Shown: positions 14,309 through 22,106, counted from the first letter of the stretch. The stretch: 22,268 bases of DNA from an uncultured Verrucomicrobium sp. (GCA_903889845.1 CAISZB010000513.1:1-22268); one strand, 5' to 3'. Notes: a model not told the origin generated them from the letters alone. Numbers and translations are program-made.

Positions 14309-15268
14309 ATGCGAAAACTTGAAAGCGGCGAAATCACGATTTTAAATCGGACATTCAAGTTTTTTGGCTACAGCGACGACAGCCAATTCTGCGGCTTCCG
14401 CAAAGAGGGCACATGGGGGGAATTCGACCTGCATCATTTCAGCCAGATCGTTCGCCCCGACAGCATCTGCCTCGACCTTGGGGCGAATGTCGGAATGGTT
14501 ACGCTGGCCTTGAGCATCCTCTGCCCCAAAGGCCATATTTATGCCTTCGAAGCCTCCGCCGCGACAGCCGAGGCATTGAAGCACACGGCGGAAGCTAACC
14601 GACTGAAGAACGTCACCGTCGAACACACCATCCTGGGCCGGGAAAACGAAGAAATCCGCTTCTTTGACATTCCCGGTGTCAGCACGAGTTCCTTTGCCAT
14701 CTCGAAAGAGAGCGACAAAACCGTCCACGTCCTCGCCTATCCCTACACCGACAAGGAATCCAACGTCACCGTCGCCCGCACCAAAAGCGTCGATCAAATC
14801 GTGCGCGAGTTGAATATTCCCCGGATCGACTTCATCAAAATCGACGTGGAAGGAGCCGAACTCGATGTATTGGAAGGCGCGAAGGAAACGCTCGCCCGAT
14901 TCAAGCCCATCGTCGTCATGGAATTCAATTCCCGGGTCTTCACCCAAATCCGGGATATCTTCCCCAAACATGCCCTCGGTCGCATCCTTGAAACCTTCGA
15001 TTCTGTCCACTATTTCAAGGAACGGACTGGCAATCTCATCCGGATCGAGCCCACGCCTATCGATCGGGAACGATTTTTGACCGATCACTACGATAAAGTC
15101 GCCGATCTTCTGTGCTGCTTCGACGGCGCAGAACTCCACAACGTCGATCTTATCGGCGAAGTGCAGACCCTCAAACTTGCCGTCGAAAAACTCAAGGAAC
15201 AAAACAAATTGGGTTCCCTCCTCAAACGCAAAATCAAGGGCCTCATCCGTCGCCTCTTCGGGCTCTGA
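14309..15268 (+). CDS. FkbM-family methyltransferase (copy 1)
   Basis: This 319-residue SAM-dependent methyltransferase has the FkbM domain: LDLGANVGMVTLAL (55-68, SAM motif I), IYAFEAS (77-83, acidic Glu81), and FIKIDVEGAELDVLEGA (175-191). FkbM enzymes O-methylate hydroxyls on sugars, polyketides or surface glycans in the cytoplasm. After about residue 260 there is a family-unusual tail: ADLLCCFDGAELHN, a short helix with leucine/valine spacing and charged residues (LIGEVQTLKLAVEKLKEQN), then a basic end KRKIKGLIRRLFGL, which could associate with the membrane. The gap before it (14215-14308) has no recognisable site, and there is no Shine-Dalgarno box. A close paralogue follows. Confidence 0.85.
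   Translation: MRKLESGEITILNRTFKFFGYSDDSQFCGFRKEGTWGEFDLHHFSQIVRPDSICLDLGANVGMVTLALSILCPKGHIYAFEASAATAEALKHTAEANRLKNVTVEHTILGRENEEIRFFDIPGVSTSSFAISKESDKTVHVLAYPYTDKESNVTVARTKSVDQIVRELNIPRIDFIKIDVEGAELDVLEGAKETLARFKPIVVMEFNSRVFTQIRDIFPKHALGRILETFDSVHYFKERTGNLIRIEPTPIDRERFLTDHYDKVADLLCCFDGAELHNVDLIGEVQTLKLAVEKLKEQNKLGSLLKRKIKGLIRRLFGL
14666..14814 (+). repeat. Near-identical paralogue block, copy A
   Basis: These 149 bases within the first FkbM gene match 15688-15836 of the second with only six differences by eye, including a final run of more than 60 identical bases. Flanking parts of the two genes are clearly more diverged. The spacing between copies is 1022 bases. Confidence 0.85.
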
Positions 15269-15330
15269 CGGAAAACAGAGAAAGCCAACTCGTCCCCACT
15301 CCGTCCAACTCCAACCCAATTCCCCTCACT

Positions 15331-16308
15331 ATGCGATCCCTTGAAAGCGGCACCATCACCCTCCTAAACAGACCGTTCCAGGTTTTCGGCGATGCCGACG
15401 ACAGCCAGTTCTCGGCCTTCCTCCGCGTCGGCACGTGGGAACAAATCCCCCTGCATCGCTTCAGCGCCTTCCTCAAGCCGGACAGCATCTGCCTCGACCT
15501 TGGTGCCAACATCGGGATGGTGACCCTCGCCCTGAGTCTGCTCTGTCCCAAAGGACACGTTTACGCCTTCGAAGCCTCCAAGGACACGGCCGAGGCCCTG
15601 CGGCAAACCGCCCTGGCCAACCACTTGAAGAACGTCTCCGTGGGGCAGGCCATCCTGGGAGACGAAGACAAGGAGGTTCGCTTCTTCGACATTCCCGGTG
15701 TCAGCACGAGTTCCTTCGCCGTCTCCAAGGAGAGCGACAAAACCGTCCACGTCCTCACCTATCCCTACACCGACAAGGAGTCCAACGTCACCGTCGCCCG
15801 CACCAAAAGCGTCGATCAAATCGTGCGCGAGTTGAACATCCCCAGGGTCGATTTCATCAAGATCGACGTGGAAGGCTCTGAACTCGATGTCCTGGACGGG
15901 GCGAAGGAGACCCTCGCCCGCTTCAAGCCCATCATCCTGATGGAATTCAATTCCCGCTGCTTCATCTCGGCCCGCGGTATCCTTCCGGCGCAGGCTCTGT
16001 CCAAAATCCTCCAAACATTCGATTCCGTTTACTGGTTCAAGCACGAGAACGGCACGATCACCCTCCTGGAAAGAGCCGAAGTGGAGAGGGAAAAGTTTTT
16101 GACGGCGAATTACGACCAGGTCGCCGATCTCCTGTGCTGCTTCGATGGCGCGGAACTCCACAATTTCCGCCTGCTCGACGAGATTCAAAATCTCAAGTTC
16201 GCTAACGAACAGCTTCAGCTCAAACTCAAAAACAAGTGGATCTCGGTTCTGAAAAGAAAATTCAAACGCTTCCTTCGCCGCTTCTCCTCCCCATCCCCTC
16301 AATCCTAA
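15331..16308 (+). CDS. FkbM-family methyltransferase (copy 2)
   Basis: This 325-residue paralogue of the preceding gene has LDLGANIGMVTLAL and KIDVEGSELDVLDGA in the same places, and the identical stretch PGVSTSSFA and TKSVDQIVRELNIP in its centre. It shares the CCFDGAELHN motif and a basic C-terminus (KRKFKRFLRRFSS). The N-terminus and the region from about residue 205 to 260 differ most from copy 1. This suggests different acceptors (a different sugar or position) for one SAM-methylation chemistry. The ATG at 15331 is chosen because it aligns with the first codon of copy 1 (MRxLESGxIT) and has a C/T-rich leader; an open frame extends upstream but overlaps copy 1. Confidence 0.85.
   Translation: MRSLESGTITLLNRPFQVFGDADDSQFSAFLRVGTWEQIPLHRFSAFLKPDSICLDLGANIGMVTLALSLLCPKGHVYAFEASKDTAEALRQTALANHLKNVSVGQAILGDEDKEVRFFDIPGVSTSSFAVSKESDKTVHVLTYPYTDKESNVTVARTKSVDQIVRELNIPRVDFIKIDVEGSELDVLDGAKETLARFKPIILMEFNSRCFISARGILPAQALSKILQTFDSVYWFKHENGTITLLERAEVEREKFLTANYDQVADLLCCFDGAELHNFRLLDEIQNLKFANEQLQLKLKNKWISVLKRKFKRFLRRFSSPSPQS
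15688..15836 (+). repeat. Near-identical paralogue block, copy B
   Basis: Partner of 14666-14814. The block encodes the residues from DIPGVSTSSFA to VRELN. Most mismatches are at third codon positions, as expected when recent duplication or gene conversion keeps the protein. Confidence 0.85.
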
Positions 16309-16335
16309 TGTCAGGCCCCCGACTGGGTGGCATGA

Positions 16336-16378
16336 ATGGCAAGGCGGATGCGGGAAACCGGAACGCCCGCCTTGTCAT
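16336..16378 (+). terminator. Strong hairpin between the methyltransferase and transporter genes
   Basis: ATGGCAAGGCGG at 16336-16347 pairs with CCGCCTTGTCAT at 16367-16378 over 12 base pairs with one G.U pair, and an inner CGG-GAAA-CCG stem (16351-16360) has a GNRA tetraloop. It follows the FkbM stop by 27 bases and precedes the transporter start by 26. There is no T-run, so a classic intrinsic terminator is not proven. It may be a terminator or attenuator, or an RNA-processing/stability element. The same DNA can be read as a 14-codon open frame from the ATG at 16336 to TAA 16378-16380. Confidence 0.5.
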
Positions 16379-16389
16379 AATCGCTTGAT

Positions 16390-16398
16390 GGAAGAGGA
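16390..16398 (+). promoter_or_regulatory. Shine-Dalgarno site of the ABC permease gene (TTG start)
   Basis: GGAAGAGGA ends six bases before the TTG at 16405. It decides this start: no in-frame ATG exists between the in-frame stop at 16378-16380 and the conserved part of the protein. A second in-frame TTG at 16438 lacks such a site. Confidence 0.6.
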
Positions 16399-16404
16399 TG
16401 CGGT

Positions 16405-17238
16405 TTGCATCATAACAATCCTTCCCCGAGAGCCCTCTTGCACCCCCCTTCCTCCTTCAACAGCCGCTACCTGGCTCCGTTCTACCGGTACTTCCACATC
16501 GTCCTCTACAAGACCTACGCGAACCTGAAGGGGGAGAACGAGAAGACCTACCTCGGCTGTGTCTGGTGGATCGTCGAACCGCTGATGAACACGGCGGTTT
16601 TCTACTTTATTTTCGTCTACATCCTGAAGAACCGCGGTCCCGATTTCGTCGTCTTTCTTTACGTCGGCATGGTCGTCTACGGCTGGTTTTCGAACGGTCT
16701 CAATGCGGCGGCGAACAGCATCGTCTCCCATGCGGCCTTGATGCAGCAGATCTGGCTTCCGAAGGCCCTCTTCCCCTTCATCTCCGTCTCGAATATTTCC
16801 TGGAAATTCTGCTTCTCCCTCGTCGCCATCCTCCCTCTCCTCTGGTGGCAGCACGCCCCCCCCACCCTCGCCTACTTCGCCCTGCCCGTCCTGATCGCAA
16901 TCCAATACTTCGTCGTCATCGCCCTCGGCATGCCGCTGGCCGGGATCATCCCCTACTTCCAGGATGGCCGCACGGTCCTCTCCACCCTTCTTTCCGTCTT
17001 CATGTGGCTCTCCGGAGTCTTTTACGGGCGGGAGCACGTCTCGGCCCATCTCCAGCCCCTCTTTTACGCCAACCCCGCTGCCGCCCTGATCGAGGGCTAC
17101 CGGGCGATTCTCTTGCAGGGCACATGGCCGGACTGGCGTGTCCTTTTCCTTTCCCTCATCGTCCCCGCTTGTTCCCTCCTCCTCGGCCTCTTCATCCTCC
17201 ACAAGATCGACCGCCAGGTGACGAAGCGCCCGATCTGA
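16405..17238 (+). CDS. ABC-2 polysaccharide export permease (Wzm/KpsM type)
   Basis: This 277-residue integral membrane protein has about six hydrophobic segments. It begins with an amphipathic stretch and the motif GxVWWIVEPLMNTAVFY, typical of the first transmembrane helix of Wzm, KpsM and TagG permeases. Later marks are IQYFVVIALGMPLAG, IIPYFQDGRTVLS and the NPAAALIEGYRAIL segment near the end. Together with the ATPase encoded 12 bases downstream it would form the inner-membrane channel that moves the finished lipid-linked glycan to the periplasmic side. The start is TTG, supported by an upstream GGAAGAGGA. Length and topology are normal for the family. Confidence 0.87.
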   Translation: MHHNNPSPRALLHPPSSFNSRYLAPFYRYFHIVLYKTYANLKGENEKTYLGCVWWIVEPLMNTAVFYFIFVYILKNRGPDFVVFLYVGMVVYGWFSNGLNAAANSIVSHAALMQQIWLPKALFPFISVSNISWKFCFSLVAILPLLWWQHAPPTLAYFALPVLIAIQYFVVIALGMPLAGIIPYFQDGRTVLSTLLSVFMWLSGVFYGREHVSAHLQPLFYANPAAALIEGYRAILLQGTWPDWRVLFLSLIVPACSLLLGLFILHKIDRQVTKRPI

Positions 17239-17250
17239 ATCCCTCTTCCC

Positions 17251-17976
17251 ATGTCCTCCCCCGAAGTCCTGATCGAGCTCGACCACGTCGGCCTCAAATA
17301 TCCGCTGAAGCGGCCCCTCCACGGGCAGCGGGTCCACTGGGCGTTGCAGGACGTCTCCCTGACCATCTACCGGGGACAGACCCTCGGCGTCATCGGCTCG
17401 AACGGCGCGGGCAAAAGCACACTCATGAAGCTCCTCGCCGGGATCACTCAGGAGGACCGCGGGACGGTCCGGCGGAAGAAAGACCTCCGCATCTCGATCC
17501 TCAACCTCGGCCTCGGCTTCGAGGGGACCCTCACGGGCCGGGAAAACGCGATCCTCAGCGGCATGCTCTTCGGCCTCCACCGCCGCACCATCGAGAAGCG
17601 GATCAACAACATCATCGAGTTCTCCGGCCTCGGCGACTTCATCGACCAGCCCTACTACACCTACTCCTCCGGCATGGGCGCCCGCCTCGGTTTCGCCGTC
17701 GCCATGGAGATCGATCCCGACATCCTCCTTCTCGACGAAGTCCTCGGCGTCGGCGACGCCAATTTCGCCGAGAAGTCGAGCAAGGCCCTGCTCGAAAAAA
17801 TCAACTCGGACATGACCGTCGTCCTCATCTCCCACGATCCCCACACGATCCGCCGCCTCGCCACCACCGCTACCTGGATCGACAAGGGCGTCACCCAATG
17901 CTTCGGCAACGTCAAGGAAGTCAGCGCCCGCTACGAACACTTCACCCGCACGGGAGAAAAGCCCGTCGCCACCTGA
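17251..17976 (+). CDS. ABC transporter ATPase (Wzt/KpsT type, short form)
   Basis: This 241-residue ATPase has Walker A GSNGAGKST (49-57), the Q-loop-region motif LNLGLGFEGTLTGRENA (84-100) typical of polysaccharide/teichoic acid exporters, a signature YSSGM (138-142) in place of LSGGQ, Walker B ILLLDEVLGVGD (158-169), and switch His195. It energises export through the adjacent permease. O-antigen Wzt proteins often add a C-terminal carbohydrate-binding domain that reads the terminal sugar; this one ends soon after the switch region, as in KpsT and TagH-type or cap-independent systems. The start is preceded by a C/T-rich leader and no Shine-Dalgarno box. Confidence 0.9.
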   Translation: MSSPEVLIELDHVGLKYPLKRPLHGQRVHWALQDVSLTIYRGQTLGVIGSNGAGKSTLMKLLAGITQEDRGTVRRKKDLRISILNLGLGFEGTLTGRENAILSGMLFGLHRRTIEKRINNIIEFSGLGDFIDQPYYTYSSGMGARLGFAVAMEIDPDILLLDEVLGVGDANFAEKSSKALLEKINSDMTVVLISHDPHTIRRLATTATWIDKGVTQCFGNVKEVSARYEHFTRTGEKPVAT

Positions 17977-17986
17977 TCCCGGCGGC

Positions 17987-19189
17987 ATGGAACCCCGCCT
18001 CGTTCTCGACGTCAGCAGCACCGCCCGGCATCGCGTCCAGACGGGCGTCCAGCGCGTCGTCCGGGGACTCTACGGGGAAGTCGCCACGGAGGCGCTGCCC
18101 TTGGGCTGGAGCAACTCCTTTGCCTCCTACTGCACCCTCCGCCGCGAGGAACGGCGGAATCTCTCCGATCCGTTCGGCCACGAGAACGCCACCGCCCGGC
18201 CCGACCTCCTCCACAATCCCCACCCGTGGTCGAAGACCCTCCGCTGGCTCTTCCAGGCCACCCACCGGACCGGCCTCCCCGCCCGGGTCGGGGCGCGGGA
18301 CTGGGTCGTCGTCCCAGAGATCTTCCAGGACAAGCGGATCGAATTCTTCGACGCCCATCTTCCGCTGAAACGGGGCAAAGCCGCCGCACTCTATTACGAC
18401 GCCCTCGCCTGGTCGTCGCCGGAGTTCTTCCCTCCCGGCTCGAATCCCCGCTTCACCGACTACCTCGCCACCCTCGCCCGGTTCGACCTCGTCGTCTCCG
18501 ACTCCCGCGAGGCCGAGGGGGAACTCCTCCGCTTCTGGCGTGAAAGAAACATCGCGCCGACGAAAACCGTCACCCTTCCCCTGCCGATGCCGCTGGGCCG
18601 GGAAGCCTCGCGCCCCGCGCCGGGCGATCCTGCCGCGGCCCACGCCCGGAAGCGGCTCCTCGTCGTCGCCACCCTCGAACCGCGCAAGAACCACCACCGC
18701 CTCCTCGACGCCTGCCGCCTCCTGTGGGAGCGGGGCCATGCCTTCTCCCTTGATCTTGTCGGCCGCTCCCTCGGGGAGGGGAGCGGCGCCGTCGTCGCCG
18801 AAATGGATCGCCTCCGCGCCGCAGGCCGTCCGCTGGCGTGGCACGCCCACATCGACGACGCGGGCCTCGCCGCCGCCTACGCCGCCTCCTCCTTCACCGT
18901 CTTCCCCTCCCTGCGCGAGGGCTTCGGTCTCCCGATCCTCGAATCGCTCTGGCACGGCCGCCCCTGCATTTGCGCCGAGACCGGAGCCCTGGGCGAGGTG
19001 GCGGCGGGGGGAGGCTGCCTGGCCATCGATCCCGGCGACACCGCCTCCCTCGCCTCCGGCATCGAGCGCCTCCTGACCGATCCCGCCCTCCACGCCGCCC
19101 TCCACGCCGAAGCCGCCGCCCGCCCTTTCCGCCACTGGCCCGACTACGCCCGGGAATTCCGCACTCTTTTGGAGGAGCACGCCCGATGA
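17987..19189 (+). CDS. GT4-family glycosyltransferase
   Basis: This 400-residue GT-B glycosyltransferase has a C-terminal nucleotide-sugar domain with VVATLEPRKNHHRLLDA and the retaining-type E-x7-E motif SLREGFGLPILESLWHG, which binds the donor. The N-terminal acceptor domain includes TGVQRVVRGLYGE, which recalls mannosyl- and related transferases of O-antigen clusters. It would add a sugar on the cytoplasmic face before export. It sits 10 bases behind the ATPase gene, and its stop overlaps the start of the GT9 gene by ATGA, so all are probably on one transcript. Donor unknown. Confidence 0.88.
   Translation: MEPRLVLDVSSTARHRVQTGVQRVVRGLYGEVATEALPLGWSNSFASYCTLRREERRNLSDPFGHENATARPDLLHNPHPWSKTLRWLFQATHRTGLPARVGARDWVVVPEIFQDKRIEFFDAHLPLKRGKAAALYYDALAWSSPEFFPPGSNPRFTDYLATLARFDLVVSDSREAEGELLRFWRERNIAPTKTVTLPLPMPLGREASRPAPGDPAAAHARKRLLVVATLEPRKNHHRLLDACRLLWERGHAFSLDLVGRSLGEGSGAVVAEMDRLRAAGRPLAWHAHIDDAGLAAAYAASSFTVFPSLREGFGLPILESLWHGRPCICAETGALGEVAAGGGCLAIDPGDTASLASGIERLLTDPALHAALHAEAAARPFRHWPDYAREFRTLLEEHAR
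19171..19176 (+). promoter_or_regulatory. Shine-Dalgarno site of the GT9 gene
   Basis: GGAGGA lies inside the end of the GT4 gene, nine bases before the ATG at 19186. It supports that overlapping ATGA start over longer in-frame extensions. Confidence 0.65.
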
Positions 19190-20415
19190 ATTTCACGGAC
19201 GCCGCGCTCGAACCGTTCCGTTTCGCCGGGCGACTCCTCGACCGGGGCCGCCTCGAAGTCGCCCATCGCCGCCTCCTGCGCGCATGGCCCCGGCGCGAGG
19301 CCGAGGCACGGGCCGCCTATTTCTCCGATCCCAGGGCCGCAGCTGAAGGCATCTTGATCGTCCAGCCCGCCGACATCGGGGACATGGTCCTCACCTCGGT
19401 CTTCCTCCGCCGCCTTCGCGCGGCCTTCCCCTCGGAGCGGATCGTCGTCGCCGCCGCGCCCCTCCCGGCTGCCCTCCTCCGGGCCTGCCCCCTCGTCGAC
19501 GCCGTAACCATCCTCGACGCGAAGGGAATCGCCGGTCCCGACTGGATCACCCGCCTCCACGGCCACGAAGGCTGGTGGGAGGCCGCCGCCGCGCTTCGGG
19601 AGGCCCACTTCCCCGCCGCGCCGCCCGCCCTCGCCCTCAGCCTGCGCGGGGAACGGGACGCCCTCGCCGCCGCGGCGCAGATCGTCCTCGCCTCCTCCCG
19701 CGCCCGGCTCCGCGTCGGCTACCGGCTGAAGACCCTCTACGGCACCCTCCGTTCCGACCGCCTCCTCGACCTCGCCCTGCCGCTCCCGACCTCGGGCCAC
19801 GAGACCGCGCGCCAGGGCCTCCTCCTCGCCGCCGCGACCGGCACGCCCTGCGCCGCCCCCACCCTCCCCGAACTCTGGATCGCCCCCGAGGCCCAGGCCC
19901 GGGCCGCCGCGATCTGGGCCGACCTCCGCTCCATCGGCACCAGCGATTCCGCCCATGTCATCCTCGGCATCGGCGCGGGGAAGCCGGAGAAGAAATGGCC
20001 GAAGGACCGCTTCGCCGCCCTGGCCCGCCACCTCCAGACGGAACGCGGCCTGGGCATCGTCTTCCTCGGCGGTCCCGAGGACCGGGCCGATGCGGAGGAG
20101 ATCGCCGCCCTCGGCGGCCTCGACCCGGCCCGGACGGCGAACCTCGCCGGAGAACTCCCCCTCGACGTCGCCGCCGCCCTCGTCGGCGGGGCCGCCCTCT
20201 TCATCGGAAACGACTCCGGGCCGATGCACCTCGCCGCCGCCTCGCCGGGGCGGATCCCCGTCCTCGGCCTCTTCGGCGCGCAGGACATGGAACGGTGGCG
20301 CCCGCTCTCCCCCCGCTTCCGCGCCGTACAGGAGCCCGATCTGGCATCGCTCCCCGCCGAACGCGTCCTCGACGAAGCCGCCGCGCTGATGCGGGCCTGC
20401 GCTCTCCTGCCATGA
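19186..20415 (+). CDS. GT9-family glycosyltransferase (heptosyltransferase-like)
   Basis: This 409-residue protein has the GT9 (WaaC/WaaF) pattern. ILIVQPADIGDMVLTSVFL (56-74) is the N-terminal strand and loop with the conserved D of the family. In the C-terminal half, LGIGAGKPEKKWP precedes VFLGGPED and GNDSGPMHLAA (341-351), where Asp343 and His348 lie in the sugar-nucleotide site. GT9 enzymes usually transfer L-glycero-D-manno-heptose from ADP-heptose. Here that fits well with the heptose-type supply cassette in the first 9 kb, though GT9 members with other donors exist. About 50 extra residues precede the first strand. It is translationally coupled to its neighbours on both sides. Confidence 0.87.
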   Translation: MNFTDAALEPFRFAGRLLDRGRLEVAHRRLLRAWPRREAEARAAYFSDPRAAAEGILIVQPADIGDMVLTSVFLRRLRAAFPSERIVVAAAPLPAALLRACPLVDAVTILDAKGIAGPDWITRLHGHEGWWEAAAALREAHFPAAPPALALSLRGERDALAAAAQIVLASSRARLRVGYRLKTLYGTLRSDRLLDLALPLPTSGHETARQGLLLAAATGTPCAAPTLPELWIAPEAQARAAAIWADLRSIGTSDSAHVILGIGAGKPEKKWPKDRFAALARHLQTERGLGIVFLGGPEDRADAEEIAALGGLDPARTANLAGELPLDVAAALVGGAALFIGNDSGPMHLAAASPGRIPVLGLFGAQDMERWRPLSPRFRAVQEPDLASLPAERVLDEAAALMRACALLP

Positions 20416-22106
20416 AAGCCGCCGCCTCTCTCTTCCTTCTCCTGGGCGCCCTTTCCGTCCTCTTCCTTTCCCTGCCCGAACCGGGGATCGAGGCCTACCT
20501 GAGCCCGCTCGCCGAGGCCTCCTTCTCGCCTCCCGTCTCCGGTCCCGCCCAGGCCTTCCATCGGGAAGTCCTCCCCCGCCCCGTTGCCCCCGGCACCGTC
20601 CTGCTGGCCACCGTCACCCTCTCCGGCGGGGCCGACACCGTCGCCTTCCTCGACAACGGCGGTCCGGCGACGTCGAAAAAACGGGGCATCGAACTCCTCG
20701 CCCCGTCGAGCCGCGACCGGACTCCCGTCCCCCAGACCTGGAAGAACACCTTCGTCGCCCCTCCCGGCCCCGGCCCCCTCGTCTTCACCGTCGCCTGGAA
20801 GGGCGTCCCCGCCGAGGTCGGCCGCATCGCCCTCGCCTCGGTCTCGCCGCGTTATTTCCACCTCCAGGCGGGGCTCCGCGCCGCCCGTCTTCTCACCCTC
20901 CTCGGCACCGTCGCTTCCGGCCTCTTCCTCCTGCGCCGCCGCCTCGCCCCCGACCGCTTCGCCGCCCTCGTCGGACGGCGGCTCCTTCCCCTGGGCCTCG
21001 CGGCCCTCGTCGCCTTCGGCCTCCTCGTGCGATGGGACGGGAACCGGGGCCCCCACGGCCACCGCTACGGCTTCACCTCCCTGTGCAACATGGGCTCCGG
21101 CTTCCTCGCCCAGGCCACGCCCGCCGCCCGCGCCCTCGACTTCAAGGTCGTCTCCTTCCTCGGCTACGACGGGGACCAATACGTCCAGCTCGCCCTCGAC
21201 CCCCTCCTCCTCGACCGCCCCGCCCTCGCCCGCGCCCTCGACGTCCCCGCCTATCGGGCGAAGCGCATCCTCCTGCCCGCCGCCGCGTGGCTCGCCGGGC
21301 TCGGCCACGCCCCGTGGGTGGTCCAGGCCTATTGCCTCCTCAACGGCGCCTTCTGGCTCCTCCTCCTTTGCGTCCTCCGCCGCGCCTTCCCCGCGCCGAC
21401 GCTGGAGGAAGGGGCCGCGATGGCCGCCGTCCTCCTCTCCGTCGGCGCGCTCGAATCGCTCCGCCGCGCCCTCACCGACCTCCCCGCCGCCTCCCTCCTC
21501 GCCCTGGCCCTCCACCTCGCCGAGCGGGGGAAACCCTCCCCCCTGCTTTTCTCCTCCGCCCTCCTCGCCCGGGAGAGCACCCTCCTTTCCCTGCCCCTCC
21601 TCCTCCGGCGGAAATTTTTCTCCCGCTCCTTCCTCCTCTCCCTCGGCGCCGGCCTCCTCGCCGTCGGCGGCTGGTTCGTCTACGTCACCCTCCGCTTCCC
21701 CGGCCCCGGGGGAGGCACCGCGCACAACTTCTCCTGGCCCCTCCTCGCACTGGGGGAACGGCTCGCCCTCGTCTTCCGGGGCGAGGGCTGGGGAGATCCC
21801 GCGAACCGCGCCACCTTCCTCGCCCTCTTCGGCCTCCTCGTCCAGGCCGCCTTCCTCTTGCGCCATCCCCGGCCCGCCTCCGCCGCGTGGCGCACCGGCA
21901 TCCTCTACGTCCCCCTCTTCCTCTGCCTGGGCCGGCCCGTCCTGGAGGAATACCCCGCCGCCGCCCGGGCCCTCCTTCCCCTGACCCTCGCCTTCCATTG
22001 GGAACTGGCCCGGACGCGGCGCGGCGCGGCCTTCTGGGCCTGGGCCCTTCCCGCCAACCTCGCCCTCTGGGACGGCCTCTCAAAATATCTCTTCCCGGCG
22101 GGATAG
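20412..22106 (+). CDS. Polytopic membrane protein, GT-C-like, function unknown
   Basis: This 564-residue protein begins with a hydrophobic segment (ASLFLLLGALSVLFLSL), followed by a domain of about 140 residues that is mostly beta-rich and probably periplasmic, then about eight to ten hydrophobic segments. After a third hydrophobic segment comes GYDGDQYVQLALDP, and then AYRAKRILLPAAAWLAGLG. This pair of motifs (YDGxxY...DP and YRxxRIxLPxxxW) recalls a family of large membrane proteins in surface-glycan clusters with a GT-C-type layout; the Asp residues could be catalytic in a lipid-phosphate-sugar dependent transferase. That is inference from motif memory. No O-antigen ligase or Wzy signature was identified. 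It is the last gene before the hairpin-rich end, and its start overlaps the GT9 stop. Confidence 0.7.
   Translation: MKAAASLFLLLGALSVLFLSLPEPGIEAYLSPLAEASFSPPVSGPAQAFHREVLPRPVAPGTVLLATVTLSGGADTVAFLDNGGPATSKKRGIELLAPSSRDRTPVPQTWKNTFVAPPGPGPLVFTVAWKGVPAEVGRIALASVSPRYFHLQAGLRAARLLTLLGTVASGLFLLRRRLAPDRFAALVGRRLLPLGLAALVAFGLLVRWDGNRGPHGHRYGFTSLCNMGSGFLAQATPAARALDFKVVSFLGYDGDQYVQLALDPLLLDRPALARALDVPAYRAKRILLPAAAWLAGLGHAPWVVQAYCLLNGAFWLLLLCVLRRAFPAPTLEEGAAMAAVLLSVGALESLRRALTDLPAASLLALALHLAERGKPSPLLFSSALLARESTLLSLPLLLRRKFFSRSFLLSLGAGLLAVGGWFVYVTLRFPGPGGGTAHNFSWPLLALGERLALVFRGEGWGDPANRATFLALFGLLVQAAFLLRHPRPASAAWRTGILYVPLFLCLGRPVLEEYPAAARALLPLTLAFHWELARTRRGAAFWAWALPANLALWDGLSKYLFPAG

Noticed and set aside
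14666..15836. Assembly artefact as the cause of the FkbM repeat
   Set aside because: The two copies differ at several positions and their flanks diverge strongly, so a simple assembly duplication is unlikely.
16388..16404. ATG at 16388 as start of the ABC permease
   Set aside because: It is not in frame with the permease.
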